Below the pieces are notes generated by a model that made no database searches, was not told the DNA's origin, and was given only the letters and a program-made list of their open reading frames with translations. A stretch of DNA of 64,000 bases. Origin: an uncultured Alistipes sp. Lineage in GTDB: Bacteria > Bacteroidota > Bacteroidia > Bacteroidales > Rikenellaceae. A program made the translations under genes and the position numbers. Shown here piece after piece: positions 18,647 through 26,675 of this stretch; position 1 is the stretch's first letter; every line of letters starts with the position of its first letter. The DNA lies in NCBI RefSeq assembly GCF_910580175.1, contig NZ_CAJTXD010000003.1, positions 124,001 through 188,000 of the forward strand, given 5' to 3'.

Positions 18647-20761
18647 TCACTTGATCTGCAATTCATCGAGCAACCAGCCCGCACCCGCGAACTTGTCAAC
18701 AATGAAAAGTACATAGCGCACATCCACGGCTATCGTGCGCTGCAACTCGGGTTCGAACGCCACATCGCCCGACATGGCCTCCCAGTTGCCGTCGAACGCC
18801 AGGCCGATCAATTCGCCGCGGGCATTCAGCACCGGCGAACCCGAATTGCCTCCCGTGATGTCGCAGTCGGCAAGGAAAGCAACAGGCAGCTCGCCATTCT
18901 TGTCGGCATAACGTCCGAAATCCCGGAGACGATAAAGCTCCTTGAGTTTTTCCGGTACCGTAAATTCAGCCGGATTCTTCGGGTCTTCTTTCTCCATCAC
19001 ACCCTTGAGGGTCGTATAGTGATTGTAGCGGATACCGTCCGCCGGATCATAGGGCAGCACACGGCCATAGGTCAGGCGAAGCGTAAAGTTGGCATCCGCA
19101 GCCCACGCCTTGTCGGGTTGCTGAATCATCAGACCGGCAACATACTTGCGGCGCCCCTCGGCGAGTTTTTTCTCCGCACCCTTGCACTCCGCAGCCAGCT
19201 TCTCATAAAGTTCGAGCACCGATTTGCCCAATGCCACAGCAGGATCGGCAGCCACTTTTTCAGACGAAAAATCATCGATCAACGCCATCAGACTCTCCTC
19301 CGAAGCAAAGATCGAATGATCGTAAACATAATCCGCATAGGCATCCGTATCGCCGCCGAATTCCTTGTCCACGATCTCCGTGTAGAACGACGGCAAGGTC
19401 TTCATGTTTTCACGGGCGATCCGCAACATGCGCTTGGCTACCTTACGGTCGGTCGGAGCATTGTAATCCCCATACCAGTCGGACATTACTTTCTTGGTTT
19501 TTTCGGGATTTTTGATCTCCGACGAACGCGCGAAAGTCATTGCCGGCGCCAACAGTTCGATGCCGCGCAAAAAAGCCTCGGAAAGATACTGAAGCACAGC
19601 AGCGGGTTCCTCCATCGCCTTGCAGGCCTCGCAGATCTTGGGCAGTGCATCGACATATCCCTCTTCGGGCAGCGAATTCCCCTCGGCCCAACGCTGAAAA
19701 GACTCCTCCTGCGCTTGCTTACGAGCTTTCACATTGAGTTTCTCGATGCCGCGCGACATGCCGATCGAATTCTTCCAATAATTCGACGATTGGGCATATT
19801 TCGACGCATATTGGATACGCACCTTGTCGCTGGCCAGCATGTCGTCCCACAGAATCGCCTGGCGCTCGCCGCGAATGAAAATCCGCTGCGGATTCGACAC
19901 CCGCAACATGTTGTCGATTTCATAGGACGTGGCATAACGCTGCGTCGATCCCGGAAAACCCATAATCATGGCGAAATCGTTTTCCTCGACACCGCCAAGC
20001 GATACTTTCAAGAATTTTTCAGCCTTGTAAGGCTTATTTTCGGGCGAATAATCTGCCGGCTTATTGTCCGGCCCGGCGTAGACTCGAAAGATCGAGAAAT
20101 CGCCCGTATGACGCGGCCACATCCAGTTGTCGGTATCGCCGCCGAACTTGCCGATCGACTGGGGCGGCGCACCGACCAGGCGCACATCGGTAAAACGTTC
20201 GATCACGAAAGCAAAATACTGGTTGCCCTCGAAGAAAGGCTTGACATCGATCTCCATACCGGGATATTCCCCCTGCAATTTTTCGGTCAGTGCTTTGATG
20301 TTCTCCCCCGTGATCTCCCGATACTCCTGCTGTCCGGCCACAGAGGGTACATTGCCAACGATTTCAGGCGTTACGTCCATGATCTTGCGGATAAAACGCA
20401 CGCTCAGCCCCGGTGCCGGAAGTTCTTCAGCTTGCGACATGGCCCAGAAACCGTTTTTCAGATAGTCATGTTCGACCGACGAAAGAGCCTGGATCGCACC
20501 GAAACCGCAATGATGATTGGTAAACAGCAGTCCTTCGGGCGATACGATCTCACCTGTACAACCGCCGCCGAAGATAACAATGGCATCCTTGAGCGACGAC
20601 TTGTTGACGCTGTAAATATCTTCGGCCGACAACTTGCAACCGCGCATTTTCATGTTCCGGATGTTCATTTTCTGCAAGTAGGGCAACATCCACATGCCCT
20701 CATCGGCCGCAGCCGAAAACGAGACCGACACGGCAGCGATCAACAACAAAAATTTCTTCAT
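18647..20761 (-). CDS. S46 family dipeptidyl-peptidase (DPP7-like)
   Basis: Exported serine exopeptidase releasing dipeptides from peptide N-termini, part of amino-acid nutrition in Bacteroidetes. The start is taken at the ATG at 20761, which gives a clean signal peptide (MKKFLLLIAAVSVSFSAAADEG) and follows an AGGA-like site; an ATG at 20773 overlaps the nadA stop. The chymotrypsin-fold motifs are present: TNHHCG with the catalytic histidine, and the nucleophile S640 in DITGGNSGSP. Eighteen residues later is G658 (AFDGNWE). In this family a glycine there goes with hydrophobic P1 preference (DPP7), while arginine marks Asp/Glu-specific DPP11. The specificity is inferred from that residue. Confidence 0.92.
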   Translation of the reverse strand: MKKFLLLIAAVSVSFSAAADEGMWMLPYLQKMNIRNMKMRGCKLSAEDIYSVNKSSLKDAIVIFGGGCTGEIVSPEGLLFTNHHCGFGAIQALSSVEHDYLKNGFWAMSQAEELPAPGLSVRFIRKIMDVTPEIVGNVPSVAGQQEYREITGENIKALTEKLQGEYPGMEIDVKPFFEGNQYFAFVIERFTDVRLVGAPPQSIGKFGGDTDNWMWPRHTGDFSIFRVYAGPDNKPADYSPENKPYKAEKFLKVSLGGVEENDFAMIMGFPGSTQRYATSYEIDNMLRVSNPQRIFIRGERQAILWDDMLASDKVRIQYASKYAQSSNYWKNSIGMSRGIEKLNVKARKQAQEESFQRWAEGNSLPEEGYVDALPKICEACKAMEEPAAVLQYLSEAFLRGIELLAPAMTFARSSEIKNPEKTKKVMSDWYGDYNAPTDRKVAKRMLRIARENMKTLPSFYTEIVDKEFGGDTDAYADYVYDHSIFASEESLMALIDDFSSEKVAADPAVALGKSVLELYEKLAAECKGAEKKLAEGRRKYVAGLMIQQPDKAWAADANFTLRLTYGRVLPYDPADGIRYNHYTTLKGVMEKEDPKNPAEFTVPEKLKELYRLRDFGRYADKNGELPVAFLADCDITGGNSGSPVLNARGELIGLAFDGNWEAMSGDVAFEPELQRTIAVDVRYVLFIVDKFAGAGWLLDELQIK

Positions 20762-20769
20762 GGTTCCTA

Positions 20770-21711
20770 TCATTTTATATTTATCATGTTCAAAATCGAA
20801 CGTTCTGCCTGTTTACGGATTTTTTCGTCGATCACTATTTCCGGCGCTCCGTTCTCCAGACACGCAATAATATTTTCCAACGTTACCATCTTCATGTAAC
20901 GACAATTGTTGCAGCCGCAACTCTCATCGTCGGGCGGCGCAGGGATAAACCGTTTTTCAGGATAGCGCCGCTGCATTTCAGCCAGGATGCCGGCTTCCGT
21001 CACCACAATGAATTCTTCAGCATCGCTCATTCCGCAATATTCAAGAATCGCCGCCGTAGAACCTACAAAATCAGCCGTCTCGACAATATATGCCCGGCAT
21101 TCGGGATGGGCGACTACCGCCGCCCCAGGATGCTGTTTTTTGAGCGCCAACAATTTTTCAAGCGAAAATTCTTCATGTACATGGCAGGCACCGTCCCACA
21201 ACACCATATTTTCACGGCCGGTCAGTTTGCGGACATAAGCCCCCAGATTGCGGTCGGGAGCGAAAATCAATGGTTGATCCTCCGGAATGGAACGTACGAC
21301 CTGCAAGGCATTGGATGACGTGCAGCAGATATCCGTAAGCGCCTTGACTTCGACCGTCGTATTGACATAAGAAACGACTTTATGCCCCGGATACTTCGCC
21401 TTGAAGGCAGCGAACGCTTCCGCCCCGCACGATTCGGCCAGCGAGCAGCCCGCTTCCGGGCAAGGTATCAACACCTTCTTGTCTGGACATAGCACCTTGG
21501 CCGTTTCCGCCATGAAATGCACCCCTGCGAAAAGGATGACGTCGGCCTCGACCGAGCGGGCCTGGATCGATAAGGCCAGCGAATCGCCCAGAAAATCGGC
21601 CACAGCCTGCACCGCGGGGGTCGTATAGTAATGTGCCAGGATCACGGCATTCTTGTCGCGTTTGAGCGTTTCGATGCGTCGGATCAGCGAATCGGAGTTA
21701 TCGACTTTCAT
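20770..21711 (-). CDS. nadA: Quinolinate synthase
   Basis: 4Fe-4S enzyme condensing iminoaspartate with dihydroxyacetone phosphate to quinolinate in NAD synthesis. The 313 residues carry cluster cysteines in PCPEAGCSLAESC, in DICCTSSNA and in CGCNNCRYMKM, and the substrate-binding HYYTTPAVQ near the N-terminus. nadB and nadC, its common neighbours, are absent. The stop overlaps or abuts the S46 peptidase start, so the two are co-transcribed. The gene is preceded by the AT-rich gap proposed as the origin. Confidence 0.95.
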   Translation of the reverse strand: MKVDNSDSLIRRIETLKRDKNAVILAHYYTTPAVQAVADFLGDSLALSIQARSVEADVILFAGVHFMAETAKVLCPDKKVLIPCPEAGCSLAESCGAEAFAAFKAKYPGHKVVSYVNTTVEVKALTDICCTSSNALQVVRSIPEDQPLIFAPDRNLGAYVRKLTGRENMVLWDGACHVHEEFSLEKLLALKKQHPGAAVVAHPECRAYIVETADFVGSTAAILEYCGMSDAEEFIVVTEAGILAEMQRRYPEKRFIPAPPDDESCGCNNCRYMKMVTLENIIACLENGAPEIVIDEKIRKQAERSILNMINIK

Positions 21712-22086
21712 TTTTATTATTTATTTCTTTTTTAAATTTAAATATAAAGAAAAAAGAAAATAAAGGGTGTTCACAATGTTCATAAATAATTTTCGAACTG
21801 ATAAGTGAACAGTTCAACAACGAAAATATTCATTATATTATTTTATATACGAGTGAATATCAATAATTTGTTTGTTTTTTCCACAATTGTGCAAATTATA
21901 TTTCAACATATTGACATTCTTGATTTTTTAACGGGACATCGATTTTCCGGGGGCATAATCTGACCGTAAAAAATAATAACTATTTTTGGAATCGGCGGAA
22001 TTCTGTATATATGATTGCAGATCGGGAAAACTCAAAAATTCCATGATGAAGTTATTCGAATTTACCGACGCTTTTCAACGGGGTTT
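21712..22086. other. AT-rich gap, candidate replication origin (oriC)
   Basis: The 375 bases between nadA and mrp are very AT-rich compared with the rest of the window and hold no open frame. Two DnaA-like 9-mers converge on the palindrome CACAATTGTG: TTTTCCACA on plus (21877-21885) and ATTTGCACA on minus (21888-21896, one mismatch to TTWTNCACA). There is also an inverted pair TGTTCAC (21768-21774) and GTGAACA (21805-21811). Plus-strand composition shifts from C/A-rich on the left to G/T-rich on the right around here, as at an origin. The gap must also hold the nadA promoter. dnaA is not in the window, so this is a proposal. Confidence 0.5.
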
Positions 22087-22114
22087 TCAACGTTTTTTCA
22101 TCACGTTTTCAACG
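22072..22114. repeat. Three copies of TTTTCAACG at the mrp 3' end
   Basis: Exact 9-base copies at 22072-22080, 22084-22092 and 22106-22114, one upstream of and two spanning the mrp stop and last codons. They border the candidate origin. Confidence 0.6.
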
Positions 22115-23139
22115 ATGCGTTCTGCAATTTCACGGTAGTGTTGTTCTACCCGCGGGTCGATGGCTGTGGCCGGGCGCCCCTCCTCCGCGCCTTCCATAAT
22201 CGATTGGACGATGGGGATTTCGCCCAATAGGCCGATTCCGTTTTCTTCGGCGAATCGGCGTGCTCCGCCTTTGCCGAAGAGGTAGTAGCGGTTTTCGGGC
22301 AGTTCTTCGGGGGTAAACCAGGCCATGTTCTCGATGATGCCTGCTATGGGGATGTTCACGTTCGGGTTGCGGAACATCTCCGCGCCGCGCACCACGTCGG
22401 CTACGGCCACTTGTTGGGGTGTCGAGACGATCGCCGCCGAGTCGATTTTCAGTTCGCCGATGATCGACAGATGGATGTCTCCCGTACCCGGCGGCAGGTC
22501 GAGCAGCAGGAAGTCCAGCGGCCCCCATTTCGTCTGGTGGATCATCTGCTTGAGGGCATTCACGGCCATTGCGCCGCGCCACAGCAGGGCATCGGTCGGT
22601 TTGATGAAGAAGCCGATCGACATCAGACGGATGTCCATCGATTCGGCCGGAACGATCAGATCGGTGCCGTCTTCCTGTACCGCATCGGGAACGTATCCCT
22701 CCACGCCGAACATCTTGGGTTGCGACGGGCCGTAGATGTCGGCGTCCAGAATGCCCACGCGGAAGCCCATGTTGCGCAGGGCGATCGCCAGATTGGCCGT
22801 CACGGTCGACTTGCCCACGCCGCCCTTGCCCGAAGCGATTGCGACAATATGGGCGATGGAGCCGGTCGTGGTTTTTTCCTTGGGTTCGGGACGCGGGGCT
22901 TGACCGCCTTCTTTCACGACCACCAGGATTTCCGATTGCGGAAAATGTTCCTTGAGCAGCGCTTCCACTTGGTTTTTGATCTTGACCGCAAACGGGTCGC
23001 GGGCCTTTGCAAAGCGCAGTACCACGGTTTTTTTCTCGTTCGTGGCGGCGAGGTGTTCGATCATTCCGCTCGTCACGATATCCGTGCCGGTTTCCGGATG
23101 GACGACCGTGCCGAGCAGCTGTTTGATTTGGGTTTCCAT
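22087..23139 (-). CDS. apbC: Mrp/ApbC/NBP35-type iron-sulfur cluster carrier ATPase
   Basis: P-loop ATPase that carries Fe-S clusters to target proteins. I start at the ATG at 23139 (350 residues, METQIKQLLG); the frame extends upstream only through a TTG. An N-terminal MIP18-like domain (HPETGTDIVTSGM) precedes the deviant Walker A, ASGKGGVGKSTV. DADIYGPSQPKMFG and DLPPGTGDIHLS follow. The CxxC cluster-binding pair of many relatives is not obvious here, which leaves the carrier role likely but not proven. It starts 21 bases after polA and is probably co-transcribed. Confidence 0.9.
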   Translation of the reverse strand: METQIKQLLGTVVHPETGTDIVTSGMIEHLAATNEKKTVVLRFAKARDPFAVKIKNQVEALLKEHFPQSEILVVVKEGGQAPRPEPKEKTTTGSIAHIVAIASGKGGVGKSTVTANLAIALRNMGFRVGILDADIYGPSQPKMFGVEGYVPDAVQEDGTDLIVPAESMDIRLMSIGFFIKPTDALLWRGAMAVNALKQMIHQTKWGPLDFLLLDLPPGTGDIHLSIIGELKIDSAAIVSTPQQVAVADVVRGAEMFRNPNVNIPIAGIIENMAWFTPEELPENRYYLFGKGGARRFAEENGIGLLGEIPIVQSIMEGAEEGRPATAIDPRVEQHYREIAERIVENVMKKR

Positions 23140-23160
23140 AAAAAGAGGTTGCAATATTGT

Positions 23161-26055
23161 TCAGTGCGCTTCCAGCCAGTTCCGGCCGATGCCGCAGTCG
23201 GCCAGCAGCCGGACTTTGAGCCGAGCCGCGTTTTCCATGCTTTCGGTCACGATCCGCGCTACGGTTTCCTGCTCCGAGCGCAGCGTGTCGACCACCAGTT
23301 CGTCGTGTACTTGCAGGATGACCTGCGAGCGGATGTTTTCGACCTTGAAACGGCGATGCACTTCGATCATGGCGATCTTCATGATGTCGGCCGCCGAGCC
23401 TTGGATCGGAGCGTTCACAGCATTGCGCTCGGCCAGACCGCGTGCCACGGCGTTGTGCGAGGCGATGTCGTTGAGGTAGCGGCGGCGGCCGAAAATCGTC
23501 GTAACGAAGCCTTCTTCCTTGGCTTTTTCGACCACATGATCCATGTATTCCTTTACTTTCGGATACGATGTAAAATAGCCTTCGATAATTTCTTTTGCTT
23601 CTTTGCGCGGGATTTCGAGCCGCTGGCTCAGTCCGAATGCCGAGATGCCGTAGATGATGCCGAAGTTGGCCGTTTTGGCCCGGCGGCGTTCTTCGTCCGT
23701 CACTTCCGGGAGCGGTTTGTTGAAAAGCCGTGCCGCCGTCGCCGCATGGATGTCTTCGCCGTGTTCGAATGCCGCGATCAATGATTCGTCGCCCGAAAGA
23801 TGGGCCATCAGGCGTAGTTCCACCTGACTGTAGTCGGCCGACAGCAATACGTGGTCTTCGTCCGTAGGGATGAACGCCTTGCGGATGCGGCGCCCCATTT
23901 CCTCGCGCACCGGAATGTTCTGCAAGTTCGGATTGGCCGACGAGAGACGCCCCGTTGCCGTCACGGCTTGATTGAACGAGGTGTGGATGCGTCCTGTCGT
24001 CGGGTTGACCAGTTGGGGCAGTGCTTCGACGTAGGTCGACAGCAGTTTCTTCACTCCGCGGTATTCCAGGATCAAATCCACGATCCGGTATTTGTGGGCG
24101 AACGACTGGAGATATTCTTCGTCGGTGCAGAATTGTTTCGTTTTCGTCATCTTGGGCTTCTCGGCGATGCGCATCTTGCCGAAAAGCACTTCGCCCAGCT
24201 GACGCGCCGAGTTGATGTTGAGCGATGCTTCGCCCGCCTCTGTGCGGATTTCGTTCTCCAGCTCGGCCAGGCGGCGGCTCAATTCCACATCGTATTCCGC
24301 CAGCGCTGCGGTGTCGATCCTCACGCCCGCCATTTCGATGTCGGCCAGCACCTCGATCATCGGTTCTTCGATACGGAAATAGAGGTCGCACAGCCCCATC
24401 TGCTCCACCATCGGATAGAGTTTTTGTTTGAGTTGCAGCGTCACGTCCGCATCTTCGGCTGCATACTCCTTTACCCGTTCGACGTTTACCAAGTCCATGG
24501 TCAGCTGCTTCGAGCCTTTGCCGATGAGGGTTTCGATCTCGATGGGCCGGTACTCCAGATAGCGTTCGGCCAGGGCGTTCATGTTGTGGCGCGATTCGGG
24601 ATCGAGCAGATAGTGGAGGATCATCGTGTCGTATTTCCGGCCGCGCACCGCGATGCCCAGACGGCGGAGCACCATGTAGTCGAATTTGATGTTCTGCCCG
24701 ATTTTGGCGATCGCCTCGTTTTCGAAAAGCGGCTTTACGATCGCCGCCAGTTCGGCCGTGTTTTCTTCCCGAAACGGGACGTACCACGCCTCGTGGGGTT
24801 TCACGGCCAGCGACAATCCTACGATGCGGTCGTTGAAGATGTTGAATCCCGTAGTCTCCGTGTCGAAGCAGAATTCGGGATAGCGTTCTATTTCGGCTAC
24901 CGCGTCGCGCAGCTGTCCGGGTGTCTCTACCAGCGTGTAGGTGTGCGGTGTGTCGAAGGCCGTACGGAAAGCCGTTGCGGCAGGAGCGATCGGTTCGGTC
25001 TCTGCTCCCGGCTCGGCGGCCGATGTCCCGTCCGCCGGAGTTTCTGCTGCCGGGGCCGCGGGCGGTGCGAATAAATCGCCTTGTCCCGCCAGGGCCGCTT
25101 TCTTCGCCGCGGCCGACTTGGCGCGGGCCATTTCGGCCAGTTGGCGCTGTGCCTCCTGGCGCGGAGCGTCGGAGATCGGTTCGGCCGGTGCCAGGTTGTT
25201 CAGGTCGTTCAGGAAAAGTTTGAAGTCGAGTTCGGCGAAAAGCGCACGCAGATCGTCGATATGGGGTTCGCAGACCGTGAGGTCTTCTTCGTTGAAGTCG
25301 ATCGGCACATCCAGGCAGATCGTCGTCAGTTTTTTGGCCAGGCGAAGATTGTCGCTCCAGGCCGCGATCTTTTCGCCTTGCTTGCCCGGAATGCGGTCTG
25401 CGTTCTCCAGAATATTTTCCACGGTACCCCATTCCTGCACCAGCTTGCAGGCGATTTTCTCGCCGATGCCCGGCACCCCCGGAATGTTGTCCGAGGCGTC
25501 GCCCCACAGCGCCAGAATGTCGCGCACCAGCGTCGGGTCGTCGATGCCGTATTTCTCGCGGATCGCCGCCCGGTCGACGATTTCGATGCCGTCGGTGCCT
25601 TTTTGCTTGTATATCTTGCAGTTGTCGCGCACCAGCTGGCCATAGTCCTTGTCGGGCGTTACCATGTAGACGTCGTAGCCTGCGTCGGCGCCTTTCTGCG
25701 AGAGGGTGCCGATCACGTCGTCGGCTTCGTAGCCCGCGACTTCCAGAATAGGAATGCACATCGCCTCCAGCGCCCGTTTCACATAGGGCACCGAGAGGAT
25801 GATGTCTTCGGGCGTTTCGCTACGGTTGGCTTTGTAGTCGGCAAAGATTTCGCGGCGGAAGCTCCCTCCCTTGGGATCGAATGCCACGCCCAGCAGATCG
25901 GGCCGTTCGCGTTTCTGGATGTCGCGCAGGAACTTCACGAATCCGAAGATTACCGAAGTGTTCATACCTGTGCGGTTGCGCATCGGGCGCCCCAGAAAGG
26001 CGTAGTAATACTTGAACAGCAGCGCATAGGCGTCGACCAGGAAGAGTTTTTTCAT
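23161..26055 (-). CDS. polA: DNA polymerase I
   Basis: Repair and Okazaki-fragment polymerase. The 964 residues have three domains. The first is an N-terminal 5'-3' nuclease (YALLFKYYYAF, GVAFDPKGGSFRREI, VTPDKDYGQLV). The second is a 3'-5' exonuclease domain that retains the DTE motif (FCFDTETTGF). The third is the polymerase domain with motif A LLSADYSQVELR, motif B RRRAKTANFGIIYG and motif C QVHDELVVD. A long Ala/Pro-rich linker (around GDLFAPPAAPAAETP) separates the first two domains. Proofreading is therefore likely. Confidence 0.97.
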   Translation of the reverse strand: MKKLFLVDAYALLFKYYYAFLGRPMRNRTGMNTSVIFGFVKFLRDIQKRERPDLLGVAFDPKGGSFRREIFADYKANRSETPEDIILSVPYVKRALEAMCIPILEVAGYEADDVIGTLSQKGADAGYDVYMVTPDKDYGQLVRDNCKIYKQKGTDGIEIVDRAAIREKYGIDDPTLVRDILALWGDASDNIPGVPGIGEKIACKLVQEWGTVENILENADRIPGKQGEKIAAWSDNLRLAKKLTTICLDVPIDFNEEDLTVCEPHIDDLRALFAELDFKLFLNDLNNLAPAEPISDAPRQEAQRQLAEMARAKSAAAKKAALAGQGDLFAPPAAPAAETPADGTSAAEPGAETEPIAPAATAFRTAFDTPHTYTLVETPGQLRDAVAEIERYPEFCFDTETTGFNIFNDRIVGLSLAVKPHEAWYVPFREENTAELAAIVKPLFENEAIAKIGQNIKFDYMVLRRLGIAVRGRKYDTMILHYLLDPESRHNMNALAERYLEYRPIEIETLIGKGSKQLTMDLVNVERVKEYAAEDADVTLQLKQKLYPMVEQMGLCDLYFRIEEPMIEVLADIEMAGVRIDTAALAEYDVELSRRLAELENEIRTEAGEASLNINSARQLGEVLFGKMRIAEKPKMTKTKQFCTDEEYLQSFAHKYRIVDLILEYRGVKKLLSTYVEALPQLVNPTTGRIHTSFNQAVTATGRLSSANPNLQNIPVREEMGRRIRKAFIPTDEDHVLLSADYSQVELRLMAHLSGDESLIAAFEHGEDIHAATAARLFNKPLPEVTDEERRRAKTANFGIIYGISAFGLSQRLEIPRKEAKEIIEGYFTSYPKVKEYMDHVVEKAKEEGFVTTIFGRRRYLNDIASHNAVARGLAERNAVNAPIQGSAADIMKIAMIEVHRRFKVENIRSQVILQVHDELVVDTLRSEQETVARIVTESMENAARLKVRLLADCGIGRNWLEAH

Positions 26056-26115
26056 AGTGTTTGTGTTGCGTCGGGGACAGAAAGGGATGTGCTTTGCCGG
26101 TGTACGGTTTTCGCT

Positions 26116-26568
26116 CTATTGGTTCTCTTCGGCGAACCATTCCGCATAGGAGGTCGCCGTTTCGTGCAGGCGCAGCGAGTGGAGCGCTACGCCTTCGGGC
26201 AGCCGGGCCGCGATGCGCCGGGCGAAGTCGGCCAGCATGTTTTCGCACGTAGGTTGATAGTCGACTTCGACGATGTTGGAGAATTGCTGTGCCAGCATTT
26301 TGCGCAAGGCGGCGTTGCCGGGCGTTGCCCGCAGCACCAGGGCGTGGTCGAGCCGCGATACGATTTCTTGGTTCACAATCTGTTTCAATACGCCGAAATC
26401 CATTACCATACCGTATTTCGGGTCGTTTTCCGTTTCCGAGGGACGGCCCTTGACCGTCACGAACAGGCGGTAGGAGTGGCCGTGGATTTCGCGGCATGGC
26501 CCGTCGTATCCGTTGAGCGCGTGCGCCGCTTCGAACGAGAATTCTTTGGTCAGTCTGATCGTTGCCAT
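26116..26568 (-). CDS. queD: 6-carboxy-5,6,7,8-tetrahydropterin synthase (QueD/PTPS family)
   Basis: Zinc enzyme converting dihydroneopterin triphosphate to 6-carboxytetrahydropterin for queuosine synthesis. The 150 residues contain the zinc histidines (FEAAHALNG and EIHGHSY), the catalytic cysteine in GPCREIHGH, and the C-terminal PTCENMLADF and LHETATSYAEW typical of QueD. FolE, which makes the precursor, is elsewhere in the window; queC and queE are not. The start lies only a few bases from the expected transcription start. Confidence 0.9.
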   Translation of the reverse strand: MATIRLTKEFSFEAAHALNGYDGPCREIHGHSYRLFVTVKGRPSETENDPKYGMVMDFGVLKQIVNQEIVSRLDHALVLRATPGNAALRKMLAQQFSNIVEVDYQPTCENMLADFARRIAARLPEGVALHSLRLHETATSYAEWFAEENQ

Positions 26569-26575
26569 ATTTTCG

Positions 26576-26583
26576 CAAAGATA
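26576..26583 (-). promoter_or_regulatory. Promoter -7 box for queD
   Basis: TATCTTTG on the minus strand ends only 7 bases before the queD ATG at 26568, so the mRNA would be leaderless or nearly so. Confidence 0.55.
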
Positions 26584-26616
26584 ATGGATTTAAAACGAAA
26601 CCAAGGAATCCGGCGG

Positions 26617-26654
26617 CAAAAAAAGCGGGACGTCTTCCGAAGAAACCGTCCCGC
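26617..26654 (-). terminator. Terminator after sppA
   Basis: An 8-bp GC-rich stem (26625-26632 with 26647-26654) with a 14-base loop, followed by seven T on the minus strand, 22 bases past the sppA stop. Confidence 0.8.
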
Positions 26655-26675
26655 CGAGCGATACGTCCGCTCCGT

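Noticed and set aside
22130..25759. A 1209-codon reverse frame across mrp and polA
   Set aside because: It overlaps both genes in another frame, is Arg/Gly-rich and has no domain; polA and mrp are clearly the coding frames.
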